DNA from: Gammaproteobacteria bacterium
GTDB lineage: Bacteria; Pseudomonadota; Gammaproteobacteria; Pseudomonadales; Halieaceae
Direction: 5' to 3'
Length of the DNA stretch: 5,079 bases
Assembly (NCBI GenBank): GCA_029859085.1
Contig: JAOUDU010000256.1
Span: 1 to 5,079 of the forward strand
Below, piece by piece: positions 1-5,079 of the stretch (position 1 is its first letter; every line of letters begins with the position of its first letter). The translations under genes and the position numbers were made by a program. The notes under the pieces are model-generated. The model ran no database searches. It saw only the letters and a program-made list of their open reading frames with translations, and had not been told where the DNA came from.

Positions 1-1381
1 TTTCCTGCCGGTCAGCCTGCGTATCAGTGATGCCCGGGTCCTGCTGGTGGGGGGCGGGGTGGTCGCCACCCGCAAGGCGCGCCTGCTGCTGCGGGCCGGC
101 GCCAGGCTCACCGTGGTGGCGCCCGCCATCGAGGCCGAGCTGGAGCAGTTGCTCGCGGCCAACGGCGGGAGCTGGCAGCGCGCCGAGTACAGCGAAGCGG
201 CGATGGACGAGGTAGTGCTGGTCGTTGCGGCGACACCCATGCGAACGGTCAACCAGCAGGTGTACCGCGATGCCACCGCGCGCCGCCTGCCGGTCAATGT
301 CGTGGACGCGCCGGACCTGTGCACCTTCATTTTTCCCGCCATTGTCGAGCGCACACCCCTCACTATCGCGATATCCAGCAGCGGCAACAGCCCCGTGCTG
401 GTGCGCCTGTTGCGCCGCAAAATAGAGGCAATGGTGCCCGCGGCTTACGGTCGGCTGGCCGGTTTCGCGGGCCGCCTGCGCGGCGTCGTGAAGCAGGCGA
501 TACCCGCTGATTCCGCCAGGCGGCTGTTCTGGGAGCAGTCCGTCGAGGGTACTGTCGGCGAACTGGTACTGGCGGGCAAGGAGGAACAGGCCGAGGCCCT
601 GCTGCGACAGCAGGTGCAGGACAGCGGCCCGTTGCACCGGGGGGAGGTCTACCTGCTGGGCGCGGGGCCGGGGGACCCTGACCTGATGACGTTCAAGGCG
701 CAGCGGCTGCTGCAGAGCGCCGATGTGGTGCTATACGACCGGCTGGTGGCGCCGGCAATCCTGGAGCTGGCCCGGCGCGACGCCGAGCGCATCTACGTGG
801 GCAAGGCCAGGGCCGCCCACGCGGTGCCCCAGGAGCAGATCAACCAGTTGCTGGTCAGCCTCGCGCAGCAGGGCAAGCGGGTGGTCAGGCTGAAAGGGGG
901 TGACCCGTTTATCTTCGGCCGGGGCGGGGAGGAGATAGAGTTGCTGGCAGCCAACGGTATTCCGTTCCAGGTGATCCCGGGAATCACCGCCGCCAATGCG
1001 GCGGCCTGTTACGGCGGCATACCCCTCACCCACCGGGATTATGCGCGCAGTGTCCGGTTTGTTGCGGGGCACCTGAAGGACGGCACCGTCGACCAGGACT
1101 GGGGAGATTTCCGCTCGGAAAGCGAAACCCTGGTGTTCTACATGGGGCTGGTGGGCCTGCCTGTCATCTGTGAGCAGCTGCAGCGTCACGGGCGCAGCGC
1201 GGATACCCCGATAGCCCTGGTCGAGCGCGCGACCATGCCCGGGCAGCGGGTGCTCACCGGCACCCTGGCCACCATGGTGGATATCGTGCAGCGCGAGCAG
1301 CCCCGCGCGCCCACCCTGATCATCGTCGGCAATGTCGTGCGCCTGCACGCCAGCCTGGCGTGGTTCGGGGGCGAATCCTGA
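1..1381 (+). CDS. cysG: Siroheme synthase CysG (uroporphyrinogen-III methyltransferase / precorrin-2 dehydrogenase / sirohydrochlorin ferrochelatase), 5' partial
   Basis: Makes siroheme, the cofactor of sulfite and nitrite reductases, from uroporphyrinogen III: SAM-dependent double methylation, NAD-dependent oxidation, then iron insertion, in the cytoplasm. The reading frame is open from the first base and starts [19 protein letters not shown], which lines up without gaps with residues 3-21 of E. coli CysG. Only about two residues are therefore missing, giving about 461 aa against 457 in E. coli. With that numbering, the N-terminal Rossmann domain has [10 protein letters not shown] (19-28) and Asp104 in VVDAP. 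The linker/dimerisation part has SSSGNSPV around Ser128, the Salmonella phosphoserine position. The C-terminal methyltransferase has GAGPGDPDL (222-230), Asp248 in YDRLV, Lys270 in [15 protein letters not shown] (301-310) and PGITAA (328-333). These agree with catalytic residues described for Salmonella CysG (recalled from memory). A GTG at 47 is not the real start. Convergent with gabD. In pseudomonads serS precedes cysG, so serS may lie just upstream (inference). Confidence 0.98.
   Translation, partial: FLPVSLRISDARVLLVGGGVVATRKARLLLRAGARLTVVAPAIEAELEQLLAANGGSWQRAEYSEAAMDEVVLVVAATPMRTVNQQVYRDATARRLPVNVVDAPDLCTFIFPAIVERTPLTIAISSSGNSPVLVRLLRRKIEAMVPAAYGRLAGFAGRLRGVVKQAIPADSARRLFWEQSVEGTVGELVLAGKEEQAEALLRQQVQDSGPLHRGEVYLLGAGPGDPDLMTFKAQRLLQSADVVLYDRLVAPAILELARRDAERIYVGKARAAHAVPQEQINQLLVSLAQQGKRVVRLKGGDPFIFGRGGEEIELLAANGIPFQVIPGITAANAAACYGGIPLTHRDYARSVRFVAGHLKDGTVDQDWGDFRSESETLVFYMGLVGLPVICEQLQRHGRSADTPIALVERATMPGQRVLTGTLATMVDIVQREQPRAPTLIIVGNVVRLHASLAWFGGES
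1346..1362. other. Perfect 7-bp hairpin inside the cysG 3' end
   Basis: CACGCCA (1346-1352) and TGGCGTG (1356-1362) are perfect inverted repeats around a GCC loop, 17 bases before the cysG stop. No T-run follows on either strand, so this is not a canonical intrinsic terminator. There are only 6 bases between the converging stop codons, so any transcript 3'-end structure must lie inside coding sequence, and this is the strongest hairpin I saw near the junction. It also encodes His-Ala-Ser-Leu-Ala-Trp and may simply be coding sequence. Confidence 0.3.
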
Positions 1382-1387
1382 TCGGCC

Positions 1388-2848
1388 TTACTCCAGTCCG
1401 CCCATCAGCATGTACTTCACTTCCACGTAGTCGTCGATGCCGTACTTGGAACCCTCCCGGCCCGAGCCGGATTCCTTGACGCCGCCGAAGGGCGCCATCT
1501 CGTTGGAGATAATACCCTCGTTGATGCCGACGATGCCGTACTCCAGCGCCTCCGCCACCCGCCACACCCGGCCGATATCGCGGGTGTAGAAGTATGAGGC
1601 CAGGCCGAACTCGGTGTCGTTGGCCATCGCAATGACTTCCTCCTCGGTGGAGAAGCGCACCACCGGCGCCACCGGGCCGAAGATCTCGTTGCGGAACACC
1701 GCCATCGTGGAGGTGACCCCGGTCAGCACCGTGGGCTGGTAGAAGCAGCCGCCGAGTTCGTGGGGGCCGCCGCCCAGGGCCACCCGGGCCCCGGCGGTGA
1801 CGGACGCCTGCACCAGCGTGTCGACATCGGCCACCGCCTTCCTGTTGACCAGCGGCCCGATGGTAATGCCCTCCTGCATGCCGTCGCCCACGTTGAGCGC
1901 CGCGGTGGCCGCCACCAGTTTTTCGACGAAGGCATCGTGCACGCGGTCCTGCACGAACAGGCGGTTGGAGCAGACACAGGTCTGGCCGGAATTGCGGTAC
2001 TTGGAAATCATCGCGCCCTGGACGGCGGCGTCGAGGTCGGCGTCATCGAATACGATAAAAGGCGCGTTGCCGCCGAGTTCCATCGACGTCTTTTTCATCG
2101 TGGCAGCGCAGGCCGCTTCCAGCATCTTGCCCACCGGGGTGGAGCCGGTGAACGTCAGCTTGCGCACCAGCGGGTTGGACGTGAGTTCGCCGCCTATTTC
2201 CGCCGAGCCGCCCGCAACCACGTTGATAACGCCGGCGGGCACCCCGGCGCGCGCCGCCAGTTCCGCCATCGCGAATGCGGAGAGGGGCGTCTCGGAGGCC
2301 GGCTTGATCACGATGGTGCAGCCCGCCGCCAGCGCCGGTGCGGCCTTGCGGGCGATCATCGCGTTGGGGAAGTTCCAGGGAGTGATCGCGGCGACAACCC
2401 CCACCGGCTGCTTGATGCAGACGATGCGCTTGTCCGGCGAGGGGCCGGGAATCACGTCGCCGTCGATGCGCTTGGCCTGCTCCCCGAACCACTCGACAAA
2501 GGCGGCGCCGTAGGCCACCTCGCCCCGGGATTCCGCCAGCACCTTGCCCTGTTCGGCGGTCATGATCACGGCCAGGTCTTCCTGGTGCTGCATCATCAGG
2601 TCGAACCACTTGCGCAGGATATTGGCCCTCGCCTTGGCGGGCTTGCGGGCCCACTCGCGCATGGCGGTGGCCGCCGCCGCCACTGCCCGGGCAGTCTCCG
2701 CCGCGCCCACTTTTGCTACCACCGTAATCAGCTCGCCGTTGACCGGGTTGGTGACGTCAAAGGTGGCGCCGCTGTCGGCATTGACCCACTGGCCGTCGAT
2801 ATACGCCTGGCTTTTCAGCAGGCCGGGATCGGAGAGGGATAGCTGCAT
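1388..2848 (-). CDS. gabD: NAD(P)+-dependent succinate-semialdehyde dehydrogenase
   Basis: Oxidises succinate semialdehyde to succinate, the last step of the GABA shunt. Close homologues also take glutarate semialdehyde (DavD in lysine breakdown). The 486-aa protein matches E. coli GabD (482 aa) nearly end to end, cytosolic with no signal peptide. Aldehyde dehydrogenase catalytic residues are present: Asn159 in PWNFPNAM, Glu257 in MELGGNAP, and nucleophile Cys291 in GQTCVC. Cofactor contacts include Lys182 in IKPASE, the GSTPVG loop (235-240) and Glu388 in EIFGP. Arg167, Arg285 and Ser448 occupy positions that in human SSADH (Arg213, Arg334, Ser498, from memory) bind the substrate carboxylate, favouring SSADH over a generic aldehyde dehydrogenase. 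Cys293, two residues after the nucleophile, could form the redox-sensitive disulfide known in mammalian SSADH. The frame stays open upstream to 2923, but I chose the ATG at 2848. It has a Shine-Dalgarno at good spacing and yields MQLSLSDPGLLKSQAYIDG, matching the family N-terminus. No gabT or gabP is in view. Confidence 0.96.
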   Translation of the reverse strand: MQLSLSDPGLLKSQAYIDGQWVNADSGATFDVTNPVNGELITVVAKVGAAETARAVAAAATAMREWARKPAKARANILRKWFDLMMQHQEDLAVIMTAEQGKVLAESRGEVAYGAAFVEWFGEQAKRIDGDVIPGPSPDKRIVCIKQPVGVVAAITPWNFPNAMIARKAAPALAAGCTIVIKPASETPLSAFAMAELAARAGVPAGVINVVAGGSAEIGGELTSNPLVRKLTFTGSTPVGKMLEAACAATMKKTSMELGGNAPFIVFDDADLDAAVQGAMISKYRNSGQTCVCSNRLFVQDRVHDAFVEKLVAATAALNVGDGMQEGITIGPLVNRKAVADVDTLVQASVTAGARVALGGGPHELGGCFYQPTVLTGVTSTMAVFRNEIFGPVAPVVRFSTEEEVIAMANDTEFGLASYFYTRDIGRVWRVAEALEYGIVGINEGIISNEMAPFGGVKESGSGREGSKYGIDDYVEVKYMLMGGLE

Positions 2849-2856
2849 GGTCTTGT

Positions 2857-2861
2857 TCCTT
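2857..2861 (-). promoter_or_regulatory. gabD ribosome binding site
   Basis: On the minus strand AAGGA lies 8 bases before the ATG at 2848. It decides the start: the frame is open further upstream to 2923, but that extension is not conserved in the family. Confidence 0.7.
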
Positions 2862-2884
2862 GTTGAGGTCTCTGGTGGCGGTGG

Positions 2885-2893
2885 ATTATCGCA
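2885..2893 (-). promoter_or_regulatory. Candidate extended -10 promoter for gabD
   Basis: The minus strand reads TGCGATAAT, a TG-N extended -10 with a 5/6 match to TATAAT. Transcription would start near 2877-2878 and leave a leader of about 30 nt before the gabD ATG, with the ribosome site inside it. The hexamer 17 bases upstream (CACCTC) is not like a -35, which extended -10 promoters can tolerate. It gives gabD a possible promoter independent of pspF. The rest of the 119-base gap (2849-2967) holds only a weak 5-bp GAGAG/CTCTC repeat (2906-2918) and no T-rich terminator. Confidence 0.4.
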
Positions 2894-2967
2894 GAATTTT
2901 TCGCCGAGAGGTGCTCTCCCCACTGCACTTTCCCAGTCTTTGTCGCGGCCGGTCCCCGGGCCCCTCC

Positions 2968-3975
2968 TCAGCGGCGCCGGCGCCGGGCCAGTCCGTGCTT
3001 GCGTACCAGGTGGCGCAGCTGGTCGTAGCTGAGGCCGAGGGCATCTGCGGTGCGGCGCTGGTTGTGGCCATGCCGGGAGAGGGCTTCCTGCAACAATTCC
3101 TTCTCGATCGAGGCCATGCGGTCACTGAATGCCATTGGCACTGCGGGTTCATGCTCACCTGGCAGTGTGGACACGGCGGATACCGCGGTCGGCGCAGCGC
3201 CAAACGGAGAGCGGAAGGGGTCTATCACTATTTCGCCCACCGGCTCCTGCGGGTCACCCCAGCGGTAGAGGGAGCGCTCCACAGCGTTTTTCAGCTCACG
3301 CACGTTGCCAGGCCATGCGTGTTGCAGCAGCATCGCCATCGCCGCCGGCGTAAATCCGGCGAACAGGTCCCAGCCCAGTTCCGCGCACATCTGCACGGCG
3401 AAATGCTCGGCCAGTTCCGGGATGTCCTCCGGGCGCTGGCGCAGCGCGGGGAGGTGAACCACGTCGAAACTGAGGCGGTCAAGCAGGTCGCTGCGAAACA
3501 GTCCGTCGGCGGCCTGTTGCCGCAGGTCGGCATTGGTGGCCGCGATCACCCGCACGTCGACCCGCAGGGTCTGCTGGCCACCGAGGCGCTCGAACTCGCC
3601 GTACTCCACCAGCCGCAACAGCTTTTCCTGCAGCCGCGGTGACATGGTCGCCACCTCGTCGAGGAACAGGCTGCCCCCGTCCGCCCGCTCGAAGCGACCC
3701 CGCTGGGTGCGGGTGGCGCCGGTAAAGGCCCCGGCCTCATGCCCGAACAGCTCGGACTCCAGCAGGCTGTCCGCGATGGCGGCGCAATTGACCTTGAGCA
3801 GCGGCGCGTCCCAGCGGCCGGAGAGGTAGTGCAGCCGCTCCGCTGCCAGCTCCTTGCCCGTACCCCGTTCCCCCAGCACCAGGATGGGTCGGTTGACCGC
3901 CGCCAGCCGCGACACCTGGTCGAGGGCGCCGGCGAGGGCGGCGGAGTTGCCGATCATGCTGACCTGGGTTCTCAT
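2968..3975 (-). CDS. pspF: Phage shock protein operon transcriptional activator PspF (sigma-54 enhancer-binding AAA+ protein)
   Basis: Hexameric AAA+ ATPase that remodels sigma-54 RNA polymerase at the psp promoter; it lacks a receiver domain and is inhibited in trans by PspA. The 335-aa protein (E. coli 325) aligns throughout. It shows Walker A GERGTGKE (35-42), the sigma-54-contacting GAFTGA loop (82-87), Walker B LFLDE (103-107), sensor I in ATNAD (146-150), and arginine fingers Arg161 and Arg167 in FRSDLLDRLSF. Trp55 in SGRWDAP corresponds to E. coli Trp56, the surface residue needed for PspA repression (known for the family). A variable linker (about 256-285) leads to a Fis-type helix-turn-helix (about 307-329) and an unusual terminal run of five arginines. 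Start: the ATG at 3975 best matches the E. coli N-terminus but has no Shine-Dalgarno. The in-frame ATG at 3957 (MIGNSAAL) has a weak CAGG five bases upstream and would remove six residues. The ATG at 4059 would add a non-conserved leader. Divergent from pspA; gabD lies downstream on the same strand. Confidence 0.96.
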   Translation of the reverse strand: MRTQVSMIGNSAALAGALDQVSRLAAVNRPILVLGERGTGKELAAERLHYLSGRWDAPLLKVNCAAIADSLLESELFGHEAGAFTGATRTQRGRFERADGGSLFLDEVATMSPRLQEKLLRLVEYGEFERLGGQQTLRVDVRVIAATNADLRQQAADGLFRSDLLDRLSFDVVHLPALRQRPEDIPELAEHFAVQMCAELGWDLFAGFTPAAMAMLLQHAWPGNVRELKNAVERSLYRWGDPQEPVGEIVIDPFRSPFGAAPTAVSAVSTLPGEHEPAVPMAFSDRMASIEKELLQEALSRHGHNQRRTADALGLSYDQLRHLVRKHGLARRRRR

Positions 3976-3981
3976 GGGTGG

Positions 3982-3990
3982 AATATACCA
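3982..3990 (-). promoter_or_regulatory. Candidate pspF promoter (extended -10)
   Basis: The minus strand reads TGGTATATT, a TG-N extended -10 with a 5/6 match to TATAAT; no good -35 is seen. The start of transcription would fall near 3975, the same place as the preferred pspF ATG, implying either a leaderless mRNA or use of the ATG at 3957. A weaker alternative, TATACG around 4001-4006, would give a longer leader. The AT-rich sequence makes chance matches likely. Confidence 0.25.
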
Positions 3991-4054
3991 ATAAAAAGGG
4001 CGTATAAAACCAGATAAATGGTAAATTAAACCTAATAATTGGCCATAGCAATGG
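3988..4054. promoter_or_regulatory. Four CC-N8-GG boxes, candidate PspF upstream activating sites
   Basis: Four 12-bp elements share CC-(mostly A/T)8-GG: CCAATAAAAAGG (3988-3999), CCAGATAAATGG (4010-4021), CCTAATAATTGG (4031-4042) and CCATAGCAATGG (4043-4054). The second matches the third and the fourth at 9 of 12 bases each, and the first at 8 of 12. Starts are 22, 21 and 12 bases apart, so the first three sit about two helical turns apart on one DNA face. Centres lie about 86, 98, 119 and 141 bases upstream of the predicted pspA start, within or near the distance at which E. coli PspF binds its two sites. The box nearest pspF overlaps its candidate -10, as expected for autorepression. That PspF is the binder is inference from position. 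Confidence 0.45.
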
Positions 4055-4075
4055 ATCAATCCGCGGCTGGAGCCA

Positions 4076-4092
4076 GTTTTTCTAATAAAAAC
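4076..4092. repeat. AT-rich inverted repeat between enhancer boxes and sigma-54 promoter
   Basis: GTTTTT (4076-4081) and AAAAAC (4087-4092) flank CTAAT. The element lies about 42-58 bases upstream of the predicted pspA start, where sigma-54 promoters often carry a DNA bend; E. coli psp uses IHF between its enhancer sites and promoter. I see no good IHF consensus here, so the T- and A-tracts may supply intrinsic curvature instead (inference). Confidence 0.3.
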
Positions 4093-4108
4093 AGCTGGTT
4101 ATAGATAC

Positions 4109-4124
4109 TGGCACGGTTCGTGTA
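4109..4124 (+). promoter_or_regulatory. Sigma-54 (RpoN) -24/-12 promoter of pspA
   Basis: TGGCACGGTTCGTGTA carries a perfect -24 element TGGCACG (4109-4115). Its invariant GG (4110-4111) is exactly 12 bases before the G of the -12 element TGT (4121-4123). The -12 has GT in place of the usual GC; from memory the E. coli pspA promoter also has TTGTA here. Transcription should start near 4134-4135, giving a leader of about 50 nt. The location between divergent pspF and pspA and the presence of PspF itself strongly support the call. Confidence 0.88.
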
Positions 4125-4141
4125 AAGAATTGGGAGGGCAG

Positions 4142-4156
4142 GAACCGTTCAGGTTC
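4142..4156 (+). other. Short stem-loop near the 5' end of the pspA leader
   Basis: GAACC (4142-4146) and GGTTC (4152-4156) can pair around a GTTCA loop, beginning roughly eight bases after the predicted transcription start and ending 16 bases before the ribosome site AGGAG (4173-4177). It could protect the 5' end of the pspA mRNA; a stem this short may also be chance. Confidence 0.25.
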
Positions 4157-4184
4157 AATTGAGTACGCTGACAGGAGCAAGACC

Positions 4185-4862
4185 ATGGGCATATTTTCCC
4201 GCATGACCGACATCATCAATTCCAATATCAATTCCATGCTGGACCAGGCCGAGGATCCGGAGAAGATGATCCGCCTGATCATCCAGGAGATGGAGGACAC
4301 GCTGGTGGAGGTGCGCAGCTCTTCAGCCCGGGTACTGGCGGACCGCAAGGCCGCCGCCCGCCGGCTGGAGCAGGTGCGGGCGGAGGCCTCCAGCTGGGAG
4401 GACAAGGCGCGCCTGGCCATCAGCAAGGAGCGCGAGGACCTGGCGCGGGCGGCACTGCAGGAAAAGCGGGCGATCGAGGAGGAAATAGCGGTCGTCGAGG
4501 CCGAGCTGAAGGCGACCGACGAGCACATCGCCCAGTTGAACGACGAGGTTGCCCAGTTGCAGCAGAAGCTCACGGACGCCAAGGCCAAGCAGAAGGCCCT
4601 GCTGATGCGCAGCAAGACGGTGGAGTCGCGCATCAAGGTCAAGCGCCAGATGCACCGGGAGGCACTGGACGGCGCGTTCCAGCGCTTTGAGTACTTCGAG
4701 CGCCGGATGGACAACCTGGAGAGCCAGCTTGACGCCATGGACATCGGCCGCGACGTCGCACCTGACCTGGCGGCAGAAATAGAGTCGCTGCATGAAGACG
4801 CGCGTATCACCGACGAACTGGAGCGACTCAAGGCGGAACTGGGGCGCGGGGAAGGTGGCTGA
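4185..4862 (+). CDS. pspA: Phage shock protein A (PspA/IM30/ESCRT-III family)
   Basis: Peripheral inner-membrane protein with two jobs: binding and inhibiting PspF in the cytoplasm, and assembling on damaged membrane to limit proton leakage. The 225-aa product (E. coli 222) begins MGIFSRMTDIINSNINSML, the amphipathic membrane-binding helix (about 2-19), followed by the conserved AEDPEK with Pro25 and the hallmark IQEMEDTLVEVR (33-44). The middle (about 45-180) is almost continuous charged coiled coil, including KEREDLARAAL (81-91), then FERRMDNLESQL (171-182) and a short C-terminal helix (about 205-220). There is no signal peptide, consistent with a cytoplasmic or membrane-surface protein. 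AGGAG at 4173-4177 lies 7 bases before the ATG. First gene of the sigma-54 operon, 80 bases before pspB. I see no truncation or missing key segment. Confidence 0.98.
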   Translation: MGIFSRMTDIINSNINSMLDQAEDPEKMIRLIIQEMEDTLVEVRSSSARVLADRKAAARRLEQVRAEASSWEDKARLAISKEREDLARAALQEKRAIEEEIAVVEAELKATDEHIAQLNDEVAQLQQKLTDAKAKQKALLMRSKTVESRIKVKRQMHREALDGAFQRFEYFERRMDNLESQLDAMDIGRDVAPDLAAEIESLHEDARITDELERLKAELGRGEGG

Positions 4863-4901
4863 GCGCAGTTATCAACTCGATTGGCTAACCGGCCCAACGA
4901 T

Positions 4902-4928
4902 GGCAGCATGGCCGCACGCACAGCTGCC
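4902..4928 (+). other. Inverted repeat between pspA and pspB
   Basis: GGCAGC (4902-4907) and GCTGCC (4923-4928) can form a 6-bp stem with a 15-nt loop, ending two bases before the pspB Shine-Dalgarno AGGA (4931-4934). There is no T-run, so this is not a standard terminator. It might lower pspB translation or shield the pspA 3' end after processing, in line with the excess of PspA over PspB known in E. coli. The function is inferred and the stem is modest. Confidence 0.3.
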
Positions 4929-4942
4929 CGAGGATTGAAGCA

Positions 4943-5079
4943 ATGGAATTCTGGAAATTCATGTTTGTCCCGACGATCCTGTTCCTGGTTATCGTCGCGC
5001 CCCTGTGGCTCACCATGCATTACCGCAGCGTGAGCCGCGCCTCCCGGGGGCTGACGCGGGAGGACAGGAGTCGGTCGAG
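4943..5079 (+). CDS. pspB: Phage shock protein B (PspB), 3' partial
   Basis: Small inner-membrane protein that with PspC senses membrane stress and draws PspA away from PspF. The 45 visible residues (the family is about 70-75 aa) begin MEFWKFMFVPTILFLVIVAP, forming one hydrophobic transmembrane segment (about 5-24). Next comes LWLTMHYRSVSRASRGL, like the LPIWLWLHY region and following basic stretch of E. coli PspB. The remaining cytoplasmic part, a helical or leucine-zipper-like segment, lies beyond the window. AGGA (4931-4934) stands 8 bases before the ATG. The order pspF, pspA, pspB matches enteric psp loci, so pspC is expected next (inference). Confidence 0.93.
   Translation, partial: MEFWKFMFVPTILFLVIVAPLWLTMHYRSVSRASRGLTREDRSRS

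Noticed and set aside
47..49. GTG at 47 as the cysG start
   Set aside because: It falls inside the Rossmann fold just before GGG, and the open frame upstream encodes the conserved first strand back to the window edge.
731..1348. A 205-codon minus-strand open frame opposite cysG
   Set aside because: Shadow of the conserved methyltransferase domain; no recognisable motifs or start signals.
1760..2842. A 360-codon open frame on the + strand antisense to gabD
   Set aside because: It is rich in His, Arg and Gly with low-complexity composition, matches no family I recognise, and lies entirely opposite a strongly conserved gene; typical of GC-rich DNA.
2906..2918. GAGAG-GTG-CTCTC repeat as a pspF terminator
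   Set aside because: The stem is only 5 bp and on the minus strand it is followed by GGCGAAAAATTC, not a T-run.
2849..2923. Longer gabD start at 2923 adding 25 residues
   Set aside because: The added residues are unlike family N-termini and would cover the candidate promoter and the ribosome site; the ATG at 2848 has a well-placed AAGGA.
4055..4068. Possible IHF site around GATCAATCC
   Set aside because: It keeps ATCAA of the WATCAANNNNTTR consensus but lacks the TTR half and the leading W, so it is too weak to call.
4900..4938. A 12-codon ORF (MAAWPHAQLPED) ending 4 bases before the pspB ATG
   Set aside because: Its position invites a translational-coupling story, but there is no Shine-Dalgarno before it and such short frames are common by chance.
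4082..5020. A 312-codon open frame on the - strand opposite pspA
   Set aside because: Ser/Arg-rich composition arises from the antisense of a charged coiled coil. It also crosses the psp promoter and the pspB start, which would be implausible for a real gene.

Overview
The window is GC-rich chromosomal DNA from a gammaproteobacterium. All five genes are well-known families that align closely with Escherichia coli/Salmonella or Pseudomonas members. The GC-rich genes broken by a short AT-rich control region, and the pairing of a full-length fused CysG with a Psp locus, would fit a marine gammaproteobacterium (for example a Halieaceae-type lineage). That taxonomic guess is inference only.

Layout. 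(1) Positions 1-1381, + strand: cysG, the trifunctional siroheme synthase, lacking only about its first two codons. (2) Positions 1388-2848, - strand: gabD, succinate-semialdehyde dehydrogenase, meeting cysG tail to tail with 6 bases between the stop codons. (3) Positions 2849-2967: a short gap with a likely extended -10 promoter and a good ribosome binding site for gabD. (4) Positions 2968-3975, - strand: pspF, the sigma-54 enhancer-binding activator of the phage-shock response. (5) Positions 3976-4184: the AT-rich divergent control region, with four CC-N8-GG boxes (candidate PspF enhancer sites), an AT-rich inverted repeat, and a sigma-54 -24/-12 promoter reading towards pspA. (6) Positions 4185-4862, + strand: pspA. 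(7) Positions 4943 to the window end, + strand: the first 45 codons of pspB.

How the parts work together. PspF, pspA, pspB and the sigma-54 promoter form a classical phage-shock-protein module for inner-membrane stress. PspF bound at upstream sites would drive sigma-54 transcription of pspAB(C...). PspA would restrain PspF through its exposed tryptophan (Trp55 here) until membrane damage titrates PspA away through PspB/PspC. The boxes run up to the pspF start, which suits negative autoregulation of pspF. gabD (GABA/4-aminobutyrate or lysine-derived semialdehyde catabolism) and cysG (siroheme for sulfite/nitrite reductase) look like neighbours rather than functional partners, although gabD lies downstream of pspF on the same strand with no obvious terminator between them.

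I found no mobile element, CRISPR array, tRNA or rRNA, and no evidence for a wholly new system. The most interesting part is the architecture of the pspF-pspA control region.
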